From assembly GCA_951813545.1 (NCBI GenBank), contig OX638352.1:1736001-1800000 (forward strand): DNA of 64,000 nt. Reading direction: 5' to 3'. Positions 28,610 through 41,666 of this stretch are shown piece by piece (position 1 is the first letter of the stretch; every line of letters begins with the position of its first letter). Under the pieces are notes generated by a model, which did not search any database, had not been told where the DNA came from, and saw only the letters and a list, made by a program, of their open reading frames with translations. A program made the translations under genes and the position numbers. The stretch comes from an uncultured Poribacteria bacterium (GTDB taxonomy: Bacteria; Poribacteria; WGA-4E; WGA-3G).

Positions 28610-29560
28610 ATGATCGTTCAAACAGAAAATCTATCCAAATGGTACGGCGAAGTCATGGGGGTAAACGACATATCCCTTACAATTCACCCCGGAATCACCG
28701 GTTTGTTGGGTCCAAATGGCGCGGGCAAAACGACTTTAATCAAACTAATGACAGGTCAACTCAAACCCAACCAAGGCGGAGTCAAAGTGCTAAACCAAAT
28801 GGTATGGAACAACCCAGAACTCACAAGACAAGTCGGTTACTGTCCAGATATAGAATTGGCATACCAATTCATGAGCGGTCATGAATTTATCACTTTTTTC
28901 GCCACATTGAGCGGATACGACAAAACAGAAGTGGAATCCCGAAGCCTACAGGTACTGGAAACGGTAGACATGCTCCCAGCAAAGGATCGACCTATCGGCT
29001 CCTATAGCAAGGGAATGCGGCAGCGGATCAAGCTCGCGCAAGCATTAATCCATGAGCCAGAACTTCTTTTCCTAGACGAACCTCTCACCGGCTTAGACCC
29101 GAATGGAAGACGGTATATTCTAGCACTTTTGAAGGAACTTGCTGACAAAGGTATTAGCATTGTCGTTTCCAGCCACATCCTCTACGAGATCGAGGCATTA
29201 ACAGAGACGATTCTGCTCATCCATCAAGGACGGATCCTCGCGGAGGGGACCATTTCCGATATCCGCGAACTGATTGATGAACACCCCCACAAAGTCTACT
29301 TGAGTACAGATGAACCGCGCCGTTTAGCACAGGTCTGTCTCCCTTTTACAGATATCCTAAGCGTTACCTTTGTCGATAGCAGTGATATTCTGAGCGAATC
29401 ACCAGAAGAAGAATCAGGCGATATTATTATCGAAACCGCCAAGCCTGACGCTTTCTATGCCCGACTTCCCGAACTCCTCATCGAAAACGAGTTGAATGTT
29501 TCGCAACTCTATTCGCCCGACGACAATCTCTCTTCTGTGTTCAAATATTTGGTTGGGTAG
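28610..29560 (+). CDS. ABC transporter ATP-binding protein (ABC-2 / drug-export type)
   Basis: 316 residues. Walker A GPNGAGKT (34-41), signature SKGMRQRIKLAQAL, Walker B LLFLDEPLTGLDPNGR and H-loop SSHILYE are intact. The ~80-residue C-terminal extension is usual for ATPases that work with ABC-2 permeases in export. No permease gene follows: tgt starts its 3' end one base after this stop, on the other strand. The partner permease must be encoded elsewhere. Confidence 0.9.
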   Translation: MIVQTENLSKWYGEVMGVNDISLTIHPGITGLLGPNGAGKTTLIKLMTGQLKPNQGGVKVLNQMVWNNPELTRQVGYCPDIELAYQFMSGHEFITFFATLSGYDKTEVESRSLQVLETVDMLPAKDRPIGSYSKGMRQRIKLAQALIHEPELLFLDEPLTGLDPNGRRYILALLKELADKGISIVVSSHILYEIEALTETILLIHQGRILAEGTISDIRELIDEHPHKVYLSTDEPRRLAQVCLPFTDILSVTFVDSSDILSESPEEESGDIIIETAKPDAFYARLPELLIENELNVSQLYSPDDNLSSVFKYLVG

Positions 29561-29561
29561 C

Positions 29562-33373
<3,812 letters not shown>

Positions 33374-33494
33374 TTCTAATTACCTCATGTTTGAAAAATT
33401 ATAAAGAACACGTAAGCCCAAGCAACGCGTCGGGCTGGATATACGTAAAGGCACGTTGATATTCAAACCCTCTTGACCGAACTGCAAGGAAAAT

Positions 33495-35108
33495 TTAAAG
33501 GACAGAAATTTTGACGCTGAAAGCGTTGCGGCTCCCTTTCACACTGTACGCACTTCCAGTAGCACACAAGCGAAACAACTGACCCTTGTCAAAAGGGTAC
33601 GTGATTTTTCCCGTTTTTTCGGGGTAAACATACCACCTTGTAGCGAGGGCACCGAGAGCTTCTACATAAGCCTCGCCTTGTTGACGTTCCCAGACAGAGG
33701 TAGGTACGCCTTCAGGTGCTTTTTCTCTTGGGAGGTTTTTGTTGCCGTCAAACAAGTAGAAAGTCCCTTCCGCCTTACCTCTCCCAACGCCAATATCCAG
33801 CGTGAGCGTCCCCCCGCCTTCAAATGCCGTGGTATCAATCTCTACGACAGTGTAGTCTTGATGTGGGACCATAGGGGTTTGAAAAGTGTCCATTATCTCC
33901 GATGAGGGGCACGAATGGGTGAGGACAATTCTACCCAACCCAGGGCTTTTTCCTTCTAAGGCTTCTGTTAGGAATAGACGGTACCCCTCCGTATCGGAGA
34001 GTCCCCTATCTATGCTATCTCCGCGGAGTTGGTTGACGAGCTGCCTTCCGATCAGTTCAAGTTCAGGCGAGATAACCAAGCAATCTACAGGCGAGTGTAT
34101 CTGCCACCCGCTTATGACAGCTTGTGCCAAGGGATGTGTTGTGTCAATTCCTTTGAAACCACGCTGCGCAATGTAGGTGCGCTCTTTTGGCGTGCGCCCT
34201 AAGGCGACATTAGACATCCATGTGTTGATAAAATGTTCATTCAAGAATTTGATGTTTTGTTCATCGGAGAGAGCAACTGCCCTCAGGCTTTTGCCGCTCC
34301 CTCAGCAAGCCTCGTCCGCCAGGGGGCCATCTATGGAAATAACGTGAATCGGTTTCTGCTGCGCTTGTGCTAATTCCAACGCCGCTTCCATTGAGACCCA
34401 ATCAATTTGCGCCGATTTGTAAAACTGGCAGTTGAGCGCACGCTCGGCTTCCGCTTGCGTAATGGCGTTAGAACTGCTTATCGCGCTTTCCAAACGAGTT
34501 GTGATGTCTTGCAGCACACCTTCGGTCCCAGCCCGGAGTTCCATTTGCGCGCAAAAACCGGTATCTGCGATCCAGTTGGAATCATCCCAGCTCTCTTCGT
34601 CCTCCCAGCCGACCTCAAAGTTCACGGGGCCTTCCGGCAGGCGCATCTGAAAAAACGAGACTGTCTCTTCGAAACGGTTGATAACGAGATGTCCAGTGAA
34701 CTGTGAAGGCGTGAACCAGCCATCTCCTAACTTGAATTCTGTATGAATACGAAACAGAATGTCCGCGAATTCATCAGTGTAAGCACGCAAGCAAGCCCAC
34801 AGCCCAGGATCCCCGTAATCACGCATGTCCAAATTTGGGTTTGGATGGAGTTGCCGCAGCAGTTCAAGGGCACCCGCTTCTTCAATCTGCCACGGATTGC
34901 CGACAGACACGGCTTCGTCTGGCAGAAACGCGCGGAAAACAGATGCCGAATACTCCTTTTCTGGCACAGCGACTCGGAAATTCGCCAACTCGTCCCACTC
35001 AAACGCCACGTGGTAGTTAGCTAAGGTGTATTCAATCGGGGCGATGAAACCTTTGACGGTGACTTCTAAGTTATCATCAAGATTAAGCACAATTTTATCG
35101 TAGGGCAT
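33495..35108 (-). CDS. Probable selenoprotein: thioredoxin-like protein with adjacent Cys-Sec (UGA at 34302-34304)
   Basis: 537 residues if the in-frame TGA at 34302-34304 is read as Sec (position 269). Codons 1-268 end ...GPLADEAC; after the TGA the same frame continues GSGKSLRAVALSDEQ and stays open for 268 more codons. The junction gives a vicinal C-U pair followed by GSGK, inside what reads as a thioredoxin-like fold (KPIHVISIDGP before it, INTWMSNV and VDCLVISPELELIG after it). The N-terminal ~230 residues and the C-terminal ~150 are not recognised. A SECIS-like hairpin follows the UGA. It is flanked by the PPC and DUF1501 genes. A nonsense-mutated pseudogene is the main alternative, but both halves are fully open and similar in style. 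Confidence 0.8.
34269..34301 (-). promoter_or_regulatory. SECIS-like hairpin after the UGA of the thioredoxin-like selenoprotein
   Basis: On the mRNA, GAGGGC (34284-34279) pairs with GCUCUC (34274-34269) with one G:U, closing the loop AGUU. The loop begins 24 nt after the UGA. This fits the bacterial SECIS consensus: stem 4-16 bp, small loop with a G in its first two bases, loop 16-37 nt after the UGA. Confidence 0.7.
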
Positions 35109-35177
35109 TGGAGTTATGTCTCCGTCAGGACGTTGAAATATCTTGTGCGGTCTGTGTTTGGCAAAAAATCTATTAGA

Positions 35178-35205
35178 TAGGGACGGATGTGAAAATCCGT
35201 CCCTA
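35178..35205. repeat. Intergenic palindrome (CTACA family)
   Basis: 11-bp perfect stem TAGGGACGGAT (35178-35188) / ATCCGTCCCTA (35195-35205), loop GTGAAA, followed by CAGA. It lies between the selenoprotein start and the DUF1501 stop. No T-run. Confidence 0.8.
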
Positions 35206-35333
35206 CAGAAATAACTAAATTCGTACTGGTTTGCAGAAAGCCTCGATCTCTCAACCCTTAACTCGTCTCCGACGCAATGGACAAAAGCACGAATTAATGG
35301 CCAACATGGAAGGACCAGTGCTATGGTCCGTAG

Positions 35334-36779
35334 TTAAAAGATCCCAGCAATCGGTTCGCCTTTCACCAATTCGCGTGGCTGCTCTAAATGGTTGTAGACG
35401 ATGGTGTGCGGGTCGATACCGAGTGTATGATAGACTGTTGCGAGGATGTCGCGTGGGTGTACGGGGTTCTCAAGCGGTGTCGAGCCTGTTGCATCGGACT
35501 TCCCGTAAACCTGTCCACCTTGGACACCTGCACCAGCAATCAAGCCTGTATAGCAATAGGGCCAGTGGTCGCGTCCATCAGGCGCATTGCTGTTACCGGA
35601 GGTGCTAATACCCATCCGCGGCGAGCGTCCGAATTCACCGATCGCCAAGACGAGCGTGTCTTCCAACATACCGCGTTGATCTAAGTCTTCCAAAAGTGAG
35701 GAGACCGCGCTGTCTAACTTCGGACAGTGAAGGTTTTTCAGCGGACCGAAGTTGGTTGCGTGTGTATCCCATGCTGTCGTGTTCGGATCACCGTTGGCAA
35801 CGGAGGGCCAGTTCACCTGCACGAAACGGGTGCCTGCTTCCACCAAACGACGAGCGAGAAGCGCGCTCTGTCCGAACGTGTGTCTACCGTACTTATCCCG
35901 CATCTCATCTGGTTCTTGAGACAAATCGAATGCATTGCGTGCCCGTTGCGACAGGATGAGATTATACGCCTTTTCATAATACTCGTTCAAGGCATAGGAG
36001 TCTGCCACCTTATCAATTTCGGGCATTCCAGCATTGATCGTTTCAAGGAGATTTTTACGCCGCTTCAGACGCACCGGCGGCACCTCTGGACGCAAACTCA
36101 AATCGTCGAGATTAATCTCCTGATTCGGGTCTTGGAAGAGGAAATAGGGATCATACGCTCTGCCAAGGAAACCTGCGTTTCCACCTTTACCGATGATATT
36201 GCTTTCCTGCATTGGACGCGGGAGTTGTACTGCCGCGAGCATCGGTTCATCGGGTGGACGGTAATTTGCGATATGCGATGCGGCGTTCGGATGGTCGGCT
36301 GGTGACGGCGGATCAAGCTGTCCGGAAGGCGCGACCTTGTCCGGTGTTTCACCTGTCACCATTTGATACATCGCAGCGGTGTGGTTGAAAAGTCCCGCTG
36401 GCGTGTAACTTACGGAACGGATAAGGCAAGCTTTATCCATCTGTTGTGCCAAACGCGGCATTGTCTCAGATAACTGAATCCCCGGCACGTTGGTCGGGAT
36501 CGGGTTAAATTCACCACGGATGTTCGAGGGTGCTTCCGGTTTCGGATCCCAAATGTCAAGGTGGCTAGGACCGCCTTGTAAGAAAAGAAGGATGACCGAG
36601 TTGGCTTTCCCCCATCCGTTGAGCGGCTTGGCAGGATCAACCGTTGTATTCGCGTTGGCTTGGAGTGACAATACCTGTGGCAAACTAATGCCGAGCATCG
36701 CCGCACCACCGACACGTAGAAATTCACGACGTGAGAACCCGTCACATAAGCGTCCGGGTAGTTGTGGTAACGATAACAT
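35334..36779 (-). CDS. DUF1501 family protein
   Basis: 481 residues. A twin-arginine signal (SRREFLRVGG, near residues 16-25) precedes the DUF1501 fold, which is related to sulfatases and alkaline phosphatases: ILLFLQGGPSHLDIWDPK, SYTPAGLFNHTAAMY, ARRLVEAGTRFVQVNW and LVLAIGEFGRSPR. Members are exported folded and are almost always paired with DUF1549/DUF1553 genes, as here (the partner ends 145 bp upstream). Their biochemical role is not established; the pair is typical of planctomycetes and related groups. Confidence 0.9.
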   Translation of the reverse strand: MLSLPQLPGRLCDGFSRREFLRVGGAAMLGISLPQVLSLQANANTTVDPAKPLNGWGKANSVILLFLQGGPSHLDIWDPKPEAPSNIRGEFNPIPTNVPGIQLSETMPRLAQQMDKACLIRSVSYTPAGLFNHTAAMYQMVTGETPDKVAPSGQLDPPSPADHPNAASHIANYRPPDEPMLAAVQLPRPMQESNIIGKGGNAGFLGRAYDPYFLFQDPNQEINLDDLSLRPEVPPVRLKRRKNLLETINAGMPEIDKVADSYALNEYYEKAYNLILSQRARNAFDLSQEPDEMRDKYGRHTFGQSALLARRLVEAGTRFVQVNWPSVANGDPNTTAWDTHATNFGPLKNLHCPKLDSAVSSLLEDLDQRGMLEDTLVLAIGEFGRSPRMGISTSGNSNAPDGRDHWPYCYTGLIAGAGVQGGQVYGKSDATGSTPLENPVHPRDILATVYHTLGIDPHTIVYNHLEQPRELVKGEPIAGIF

Positions 36780-36800
36780 CTATTGTTTCCTCCGTTATGG

Positions 36801-36919
36801 TTGTCGGTTGTCAGTACGGGTTGCTGACGCAACCCTTTCAGTTGTTGGTTAACTCGTATGTGGCAGGAAAAAATGTTTGTAACTGCCACAACGAGCTACC
36901 GAAAACTGAGAACTGATAA
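36801..36919. repeat. MITE-like palindromic element between DUF1549/1553 and DUF1501
   Basis: Heptads TTGTCGG, TTGTCAG (36801-36814) at one end are matched by inverted heptads CTGAGAA, CTGATAA (36906-36919) at the other. Inside lie GGGTTGC (36818-36824)/GCAACCC (36829-36835) and a longer imperfect pair AACTCGTATGTGGCAG / CTGCCACAACGAGCT (about 36850-36898). There is no coding sequence. Nested symmetry with repeat termini suggests a small non-autonomous element. Confidence 0.6.
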
Positions 36920-36924
36920 CTTCC

Positions 36925-39402
36925 TTAGCGATTGAATAAGAAAGCGGGACTGTTGATTAATGCCCACAATAAATCTTGTGCGCCCTCTTCCTTAGATTCC
37001 GCGTTCGCGAGGTGTTCAATCGCTACTGCATATTCGTTCTTCTCTGGTAACCGAGAAAGCGTTGCGAGATACAGTTCCTCAACGAGAACCCGGTCATCTT
37101 GATTCGTTTCAATGAGGTGTGCGATACGTCCTTCTGGATCGATGAGAGCCTCGGCAACCGTCGGTCCATTAATGAGATTCATTGCATGTGCGAGGCTGAC
37201 CTCTGTCGTGCGTTCACATTCGCATGAACTCTCGCGTTCAGGTCTACCAAACAGTTTCAAAAATCCGTCATCTTTGATCTTGCTGTCTGGCAATTGCACG
37301 GCTCGGAAGTCTTTGGGGACCTCCTCAAATCTCGGGCGACTCCCTGTTGCGACTCCGATAGCATCTAACAGTTGCTCCGCTGTCAAGCGTCTGGCAACCG
37401 CGTGCGAAAAGTTAATTTTATCAGCCTTGTTCCACTTGTTGGTTTTGATGCTCTGCTGATAGGTTCGAGAACGGGTGATTGTCTTCATGACATGCTTCAT
37501 GTCAAATCCACTGTCCAGGAAATCCTTTGTCAACGCATCAAGCAATTCGGGGTTAGTGGGTGGATTACTCGTGCGAATATCGTCTACAGGTTCGATAATC
37601 CCGCGCCCCATGAAGTAACTCCAGATACGGTTCACGCCTGCACGGGCAAACATCGGATTGTCTTCAGATGTAAGCCAAGATGCCAGCATCTCACGCTTAT
37701 CCTCAGTTTCGGATGCAATTTCTCCGAACGGGACTGAGGGTTCAACAACCGCTAAGGTTCGGGGATGTTTCACAGGCTCTTCGGTATAATTGGCGTAGAC
37801 AACCTCATCACCCGGTAACTGTCCTGGCTTGACTTTGACATCCGCGAAGAACGCACCGAGTTCGTAATACTGGTTTTGTGTCCATTTTTCAAATGGATGG
37901 TCGTGACATTTATTGCACGAGAACCGGACGCCTAAGAAAAGCTGCGTTGTATTTTCCACTGCGGCAGTGTATTCACGAGAGACCCGAAAATAGTTTGCTG
38001 CAGGATTCGTATAGGTGCTTCCATTCGCTGTAATCAGTTCCCGTACAAACTTGTCATACGGACGATTCTGGGCGATGGCTTGATGAATCCACTGCTGGAA
38101 GAGCCAGATCCCGCGCTCGCCGAGGAACTTACGGTTAGACTGCAACAGATCGCCCCACTTATGGGTCCAGTGATCAACAAACTCAGGTGTTTCAACGAGG
38201 GCATCAATAAGCTGCTCCCGTTTTGCCTTCGATGCGGTTTTGTCGGCAAGAAAACTCCGAACCTGTGCAGGGGTCGGTGGAATACCTGTTAAATCGAAAT
38301 AGATACGCCGTACAAACTCCTCATCTGTACAAAGTTCAGAAGGCAGAATTTTCATCCGCTTCAGTTTATTGTGAACGTGCGTATCAATATAGTTGTATTC
38401 AGGCGTTTTAACCCATTTGTAGCCGCTCCTATCGCCCATAACAATGATGCCGTTTGTACTATAGGCACCTTCATAACGGGTAAGGATGGCGGTTTCGCCG
38501 CGGCGTTCCGCAGTCACCACACCGTCGTCTGTGACTTTTGCCACGTCAATGACGCTACTCGTGAATTTCGCCTCACGGGTGACATCCCGTGTTGTTCCAT
38601 CAGGATAGTGAGCAATAACTATAAGCTGCTGCTTCGTACCGGGCATCGCGAGTTCAGCAGAATCGGGTAAAACCTCTAATCTTTCCACACGCTTAGTGGT
38701 CTCAACATCGGGAATAGCACCTTCCGCTATCCATTGATGGATAACTTCATAGTCTCGATTTCCTGGGACAATCACCTGACCACCTTTATGCGGCACTTCC
38801 GATGTTGGTTTTAGCAACATTAGACTCTGTTCAGGGAATGCTCGATTGAACCGTCGTCCAGCTATATCCTCAATCAAGAGTTCATAATCGAAATCGGGAT
38901 CGTAGCCACGGAGTGAGAGTTTGAACCCATTTTTGCCCTTTGCTGCACCGTGACACGTGCCATTGTTACATCCTGCGTGGGTTAGGACAGGCATCACATC
39001 CCGGACAAAACTGACAGGCGGTACCTCAATGCTCTTGACAGTTACAGGTAGTTCAGTGCTTACACCTTTGACGCTTACCGCAATTTTTGTTGTGCCAACT
39101 GCTACCGGAAAGATATAACCATCTTCATGCACCTTTACACCCGCGGTGATGGGTGTCAGCACAGCCCACGGTGTTACATCTACCCATGTGCCATCTCTTG
39201 TCTTGCCTGACACGAGCACCGTTCTGCCGTCACGCGCGTGCTCCAATGTCAGCGACTCCGGATGAACCTTTAGTGCTTGCACCATCGGAACTTCTGCACT
39301 CGCAGGCTGCTCCATCTCACTTGATGCTGTCAGGGGGAACGTGAAACAGATGGAGAGTGCAACAAGGAGTGTTGTTACAATGTTAAACCTGGGTTTCATC
39401 AA
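36925..39402 (-). CDS. DUF1549 and DUF1553 protein with Big-2-like and cytochrome-type motifs
   Basis: 825 residues. A signal peptide is followed by a Big-2-like Ig domain (about 40-130), a PSCyt-like segment with CNNGTCHG, a second Ig-like domain (about 245-330), DUF1549 (from TPEYNYIDTHVHNKLKRM) and DUF1553 near the C-terminus. DUF1549 contains the CxxCH-type haem motif SCNKCHDHPFEKW. DUF1553 carries the conserved SSCECERTTEVSLAHAMNLI region. It is probably a periplasmic redox-linked protein working with the DUF1501 partner encoded just downstream. Function of the family is unknown. Confidence 0.9.
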   Translation of the reverse strand: MMKPRFNIVTTLLVALSICFTFPLTASSEMEQPASAEVPMVQALKVHPESLTLEHARDGRTVLVSGKTRDGTWVDVTPWAVLTPITAGVKVHEDGYIFPVAVGTTKIAVSVKGVSTELPVTVKSIEVPPVSFVRDVMPVLTHAGCNNGTCHGAAKGKNGFKLSLRGYDPDFDYELLIEDIAGRRFNRAFPEQSLMLLKPTSEVPHKGGQVIVPGNRDYEVIHQWIAEGAIPDVETTKRVERLEVLPDSAELAMPGTKQQLIVIAHYPDGTTRDVTREAKFTSSVIDVAKVTDDGVVTAERRGETAILTRYEGAYSTNGIIVMGDRSGYKWVKTPEYNYIDTHVHNKLKRMKILPSELCTDEEFVRRIYFDLTGIPPTPAQVRSFLADKTASKAKREQLIDALVETPEFVDHWTHKWGDLLQSNRKFLGERGIWLFQQWIHQAIAQNRPYDKFVRELITANGSTYTNPAANYFRVSREYTAAVENTTQLFLGVRFSCNKCHDHPFEKWTQNQYYELGAFFADVKVKPGQLPGDEVVYANYTEEPVKHPRTLAVVEPSVPFGEIASETEDKREMLASWLTSEDNPMFARAGVNRIWSYFMGRGIIEPVDDIRTSNPPTNPELLDALTKDFLDSGFDMKHVMKTITRSRTYQQSIKTNKWNKADKINFSHAVARRLTAEQLLDAIGVATGSRPRFEEVPKDFRAVQLPDSKIKDDGFLKLFGRPERESSCECERTTEVSLAHAMNLINGPTVAEALIDPEGRIAHLIETNQDDRVLVEELYLATLSRLPEKNEYAVAIEHLANAESKEEGAQDLLWALINSPAFLFNR

Positions 39403-39413
39403 AAAACTCGGCG

Positions 39414-39461
39414 TGAAACCTCCGACCGTAGTTGACGGAGGAAATGCCGTCCTCCTTTTTT
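39414..39461 (+). mobile_element. Possible solitary IS200/IS605-type right-end hairpin
   Basis: GTGAAACCTCCGACCGTAG...CGGAGG followed by GGAGG/CCTCC and TTTTTT forms the foldback typical of IS605/IS1341 ends (hairpin just after GTGAAACC). No tnpA or tnpB is present, so it would be a solo end or remnant. Alternatively it is a plus-strand terminator or the minus-strand leader of the DUF1549 gene. Confidence 0.3.
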
Positions 39462-39659
39462 AACTATTCGGTTTTCGCTTAGTTATTCTCGTTGTTGAAA
39501 ACACACTTCTACTTAATTCGTTTGGCGTACATATCATAGATGAATTTGCAAACAATTAGTCATTTCTTTTTCCGTTCCCTACACCTGTTTACTTTCTCTT
39601 GCCTACTTCCTCAGGTACCATCGTAATCAAATATAGGACGATTTATTTCTTCAAATGGC

Positions 39660-40571
39660 TTAGGTAAGATCCCAAAGCAGCACAGTGTGGTCATCGCTTC
39701 CGCTGGCAAGGGTATTGCCATCCGCAGCATACGCGACACTCCTGACACTGCTCTTATGTCCTGTGAGTGTGCCTTTAGGTTCTCCCGTCTCGGCATCCCA
39801 GAAACGGATGGTGTTGTCATTTCCACCGCTTGCGATGGTTTTACCGTCAGGTGCGTAAGCGACGCTCCAGACATAGCCGGAATGCCCGGTGAGTGTCATT
39901 ATTAAATCCCTTTTATCTGTATTCCACAACCGAACCGTACCATCAATACTTCCACTCGCGAGGATTTCTCCATCGGGCGAATAGGCAACTGAATCGACGA
40001 TATGCGTATGTCCTTCGAGTGTGGCTCTGTGTTTTCCAGTAGCGGCATCCCACAATACTATATCATCGTCTCCGGTTCCGGCAGCGAGCATTCGTCCATC
40101 AGGAGAATATCTAACACATCTTATAGAGTCTGCGCGTCCTTTGAGTGTGTCTTTCGCCTCCCCTGTGCTGGCATCCCACAACCGCACTGTACCATCAGTG
40201 CTTCCACTTGCGACGGTCGCGCCATCCGCGGAATAGGCGACACTCCTAACAGCATCTGTATGTCCCGCAAGCGTCGCTGTGGGCAACCCACCGATCGCGT
40301 CCCATAGGACGATTTTATTGTCTACACTTCCACTGGCAATCGCACTGCCATCAGGCGAATAGGCGACACATCTGACGTATTCCGTGTGTTCAACGAGGAG
40401 GTTCAATCCCATCCCACTGTCCACATCGTAGATCCAAACGCCGATGTCACAGGCAACAGTGAGTTGGGTGCCATCTGGTGAGAAGGCTATATCTCCAGTT
40501 AAATTGCCTTGGTCAAGACGTGCCCTCGCCCCCGCTGGCAAACCCGATTGTGTATCTTTCTGATCGTTCAT
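39660..40571 (-). CDS. WD40-repeat protein, seven-repeat propeller
   Basis: 303 residues, no signal peptide. About seven WD40 repeats of the form VRSVAYSPDG..IASGS.D..IRLWDA, enough for one complete beta-propeller, with a short N-terminal extension (MNDQKDTQSG). Repeats are very regular, so it is probably a recent amplification. It is cytoplasmic by default and likely serves as a protein-binding scaffold; no enzymatic domain is attached. It lies apart from the other two WD40 genes of the window. Confidence 0.9.
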   Translation of the reverse strand: MNDQKDTQSGLPAGARARLDQGNLTGDIAFSPDGTQLTVACDIGVWIYDVDSGMGLNLLVEHTEYVRCVAYSPDGSAIASGSVDNKIVLWDAIGGLPTATLAGHTDAVRSVAYSADGATVASGSTDGTVRLWDASTGEAKDTLKGRADSIRCVRYSPDGRMLAAGTGDDDIVLWDAATGKHRATLEGHTHIVDSVAYSPDGEILASGSIDGTVRLWNTDKRDLIMTLTGHSGYVWSVAYAPDGKTIASGGNDNTIRFWDAETGEPKGTLTGHKSSVRSVAYAADGNTLASGSDDHTVLLWDLT

Positions 40572-40669
40572 GATTTCTAATGAAAATATCCTTTTTTCTG
40601 TAACTTGTAAAGTCGAAACTTAGCTGCTATAAAGTCAGAGCCATCAGGTTCGCACGGGTTCATCTCGCG

Positions 40670-41524
40670 TTACTTCTGGTTCTTCAATTCTCCCCATACT
40701 ATCGGCAGCTTATCGCCCGGAGAAACATCTGCAAATTCCGATTCACTTGCTAACCAATTGATAACATTTTCTGTCAGTTTCTCTATGTGATCAATACTCT
40801 CGTTGTTCTTATGGAAATTCGGGAGCCGCCAGTTCATATTGAACACTTTTCCGTCCCCAGCTTCCCAATAACCGAACGCTGCAATCCTATCCGTGTAATT
40901 GGTACCGCCCTCCCAAGCATGCGCAAGCGTCGTAAAATTCTTCCAAATCTTGTCGTAATAGTCACCACTTACTGGATACCCAGTTGAATTGATCCGAATC
41001 CAATCCTCGACTTTGGGGGTCTTCCCATCAACATTTTCGAGCCCATCTACCAACCCGAGTTCCAAGGTTTCTTTGAGGACGATAATACCGACATTACTTC
41101 CATCGTCTACAACGGGTCCAAATTTTCGTGGTTCAGCGCCTTCTAATCCCAACGGCGTAGCATACCGGATAGCCGCGCCCGTCAGAAGCACTGCACCGCC
41201 GCTTTCAGCGTAGTCTATGAATGCATCAAGTTCTGCGTTGGACAATCCGCCCGGATCAGCATCGCCATCATGCCACCAGACAACGCCGTACTGCTTGAAG
41301 GTGCCGCTCTTCAAATCCGCTTTCGCGAGTTGTTTCGTTTTGAACGTCTTTTCAGCAAACTCCAATGCGGGTTTAGTAAAGTCGCCGTTGTCGCCGAGAT
41401 AAACAAATCCGACTTCTACCGCAGCATTACCAATAGTTATACCAAAAAAGAGAAGAAATGTCAAACAAAATGCTATTTGGCGAAACTTGTTAGCCAAATC
41501 TTGCCATTTAAAAGTCCGTTCCAT
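40670..41524 (-). CDS. Secreted ThuA/GATase-like domain protein
   Basis: 284 residues. After a basic start and a hydrophobic segment (IAFCLTFLLFFGITIGNA, cleavage near AAVE), the protein shows the GATase-1/ThuA-like pattern: VGFVYLGDNGDF, YGVVWWHDGDADPGGLSN, LDAFIDYAESGGAVLLTGAA and a late FGYWEAGDGKVFNMNWRL. No catalytic Cys-His-Glu triad is evident, as is usual in ThuA relatives. It may be a secreted carbohydrate-related protein. Function is uncertain. Confidence 0.65.
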   Translation of the reverse strand: MERTFKWQDLANKFRQIAFCLTFLLFFGITIGNAAVEVGFVYLGDNGDFTKPALEFAEKTFKTKQLAKADLKSGTFKQYGVVWWHDGDADPGGLSNAELDAFIDYAESGGAVLLTGAAIRYATPLGLEGAEPRKFGPVVDDGSNVGIIVLKETLELGLVDGLENVDGKTPKVEDWIRINSTGYPVSGDYYDKIWKNFTTLAHAWEGGTNYTDRIAAFGYWEAGDGKVFNMNWRLPNFHKNNESIDHIEKLTENVINWLASESEFADVSPGDKLPIVWGELKNQK

Positions 41525-41666
41525 GGTTGCTCCTTGTGCATTTACAATGCTTATTCAAGAATACGGTTCAGTTCACATATCAGGCATCTCTCTCACAAAA
41601 TAGTATCATGAAATAATGTTTTTGTCAAAGTTTTGCCACGGACCACGGAATTCGCTAAACTTTTGC

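Noticed and set aside
34302..34304. Two separate genes split at the TGA
   Set aside because: The downstream part would have to start at a TTG inside an open coding frame, with no ribosome-binding site, and the thioredoxin-like fold would be cut in the middle.
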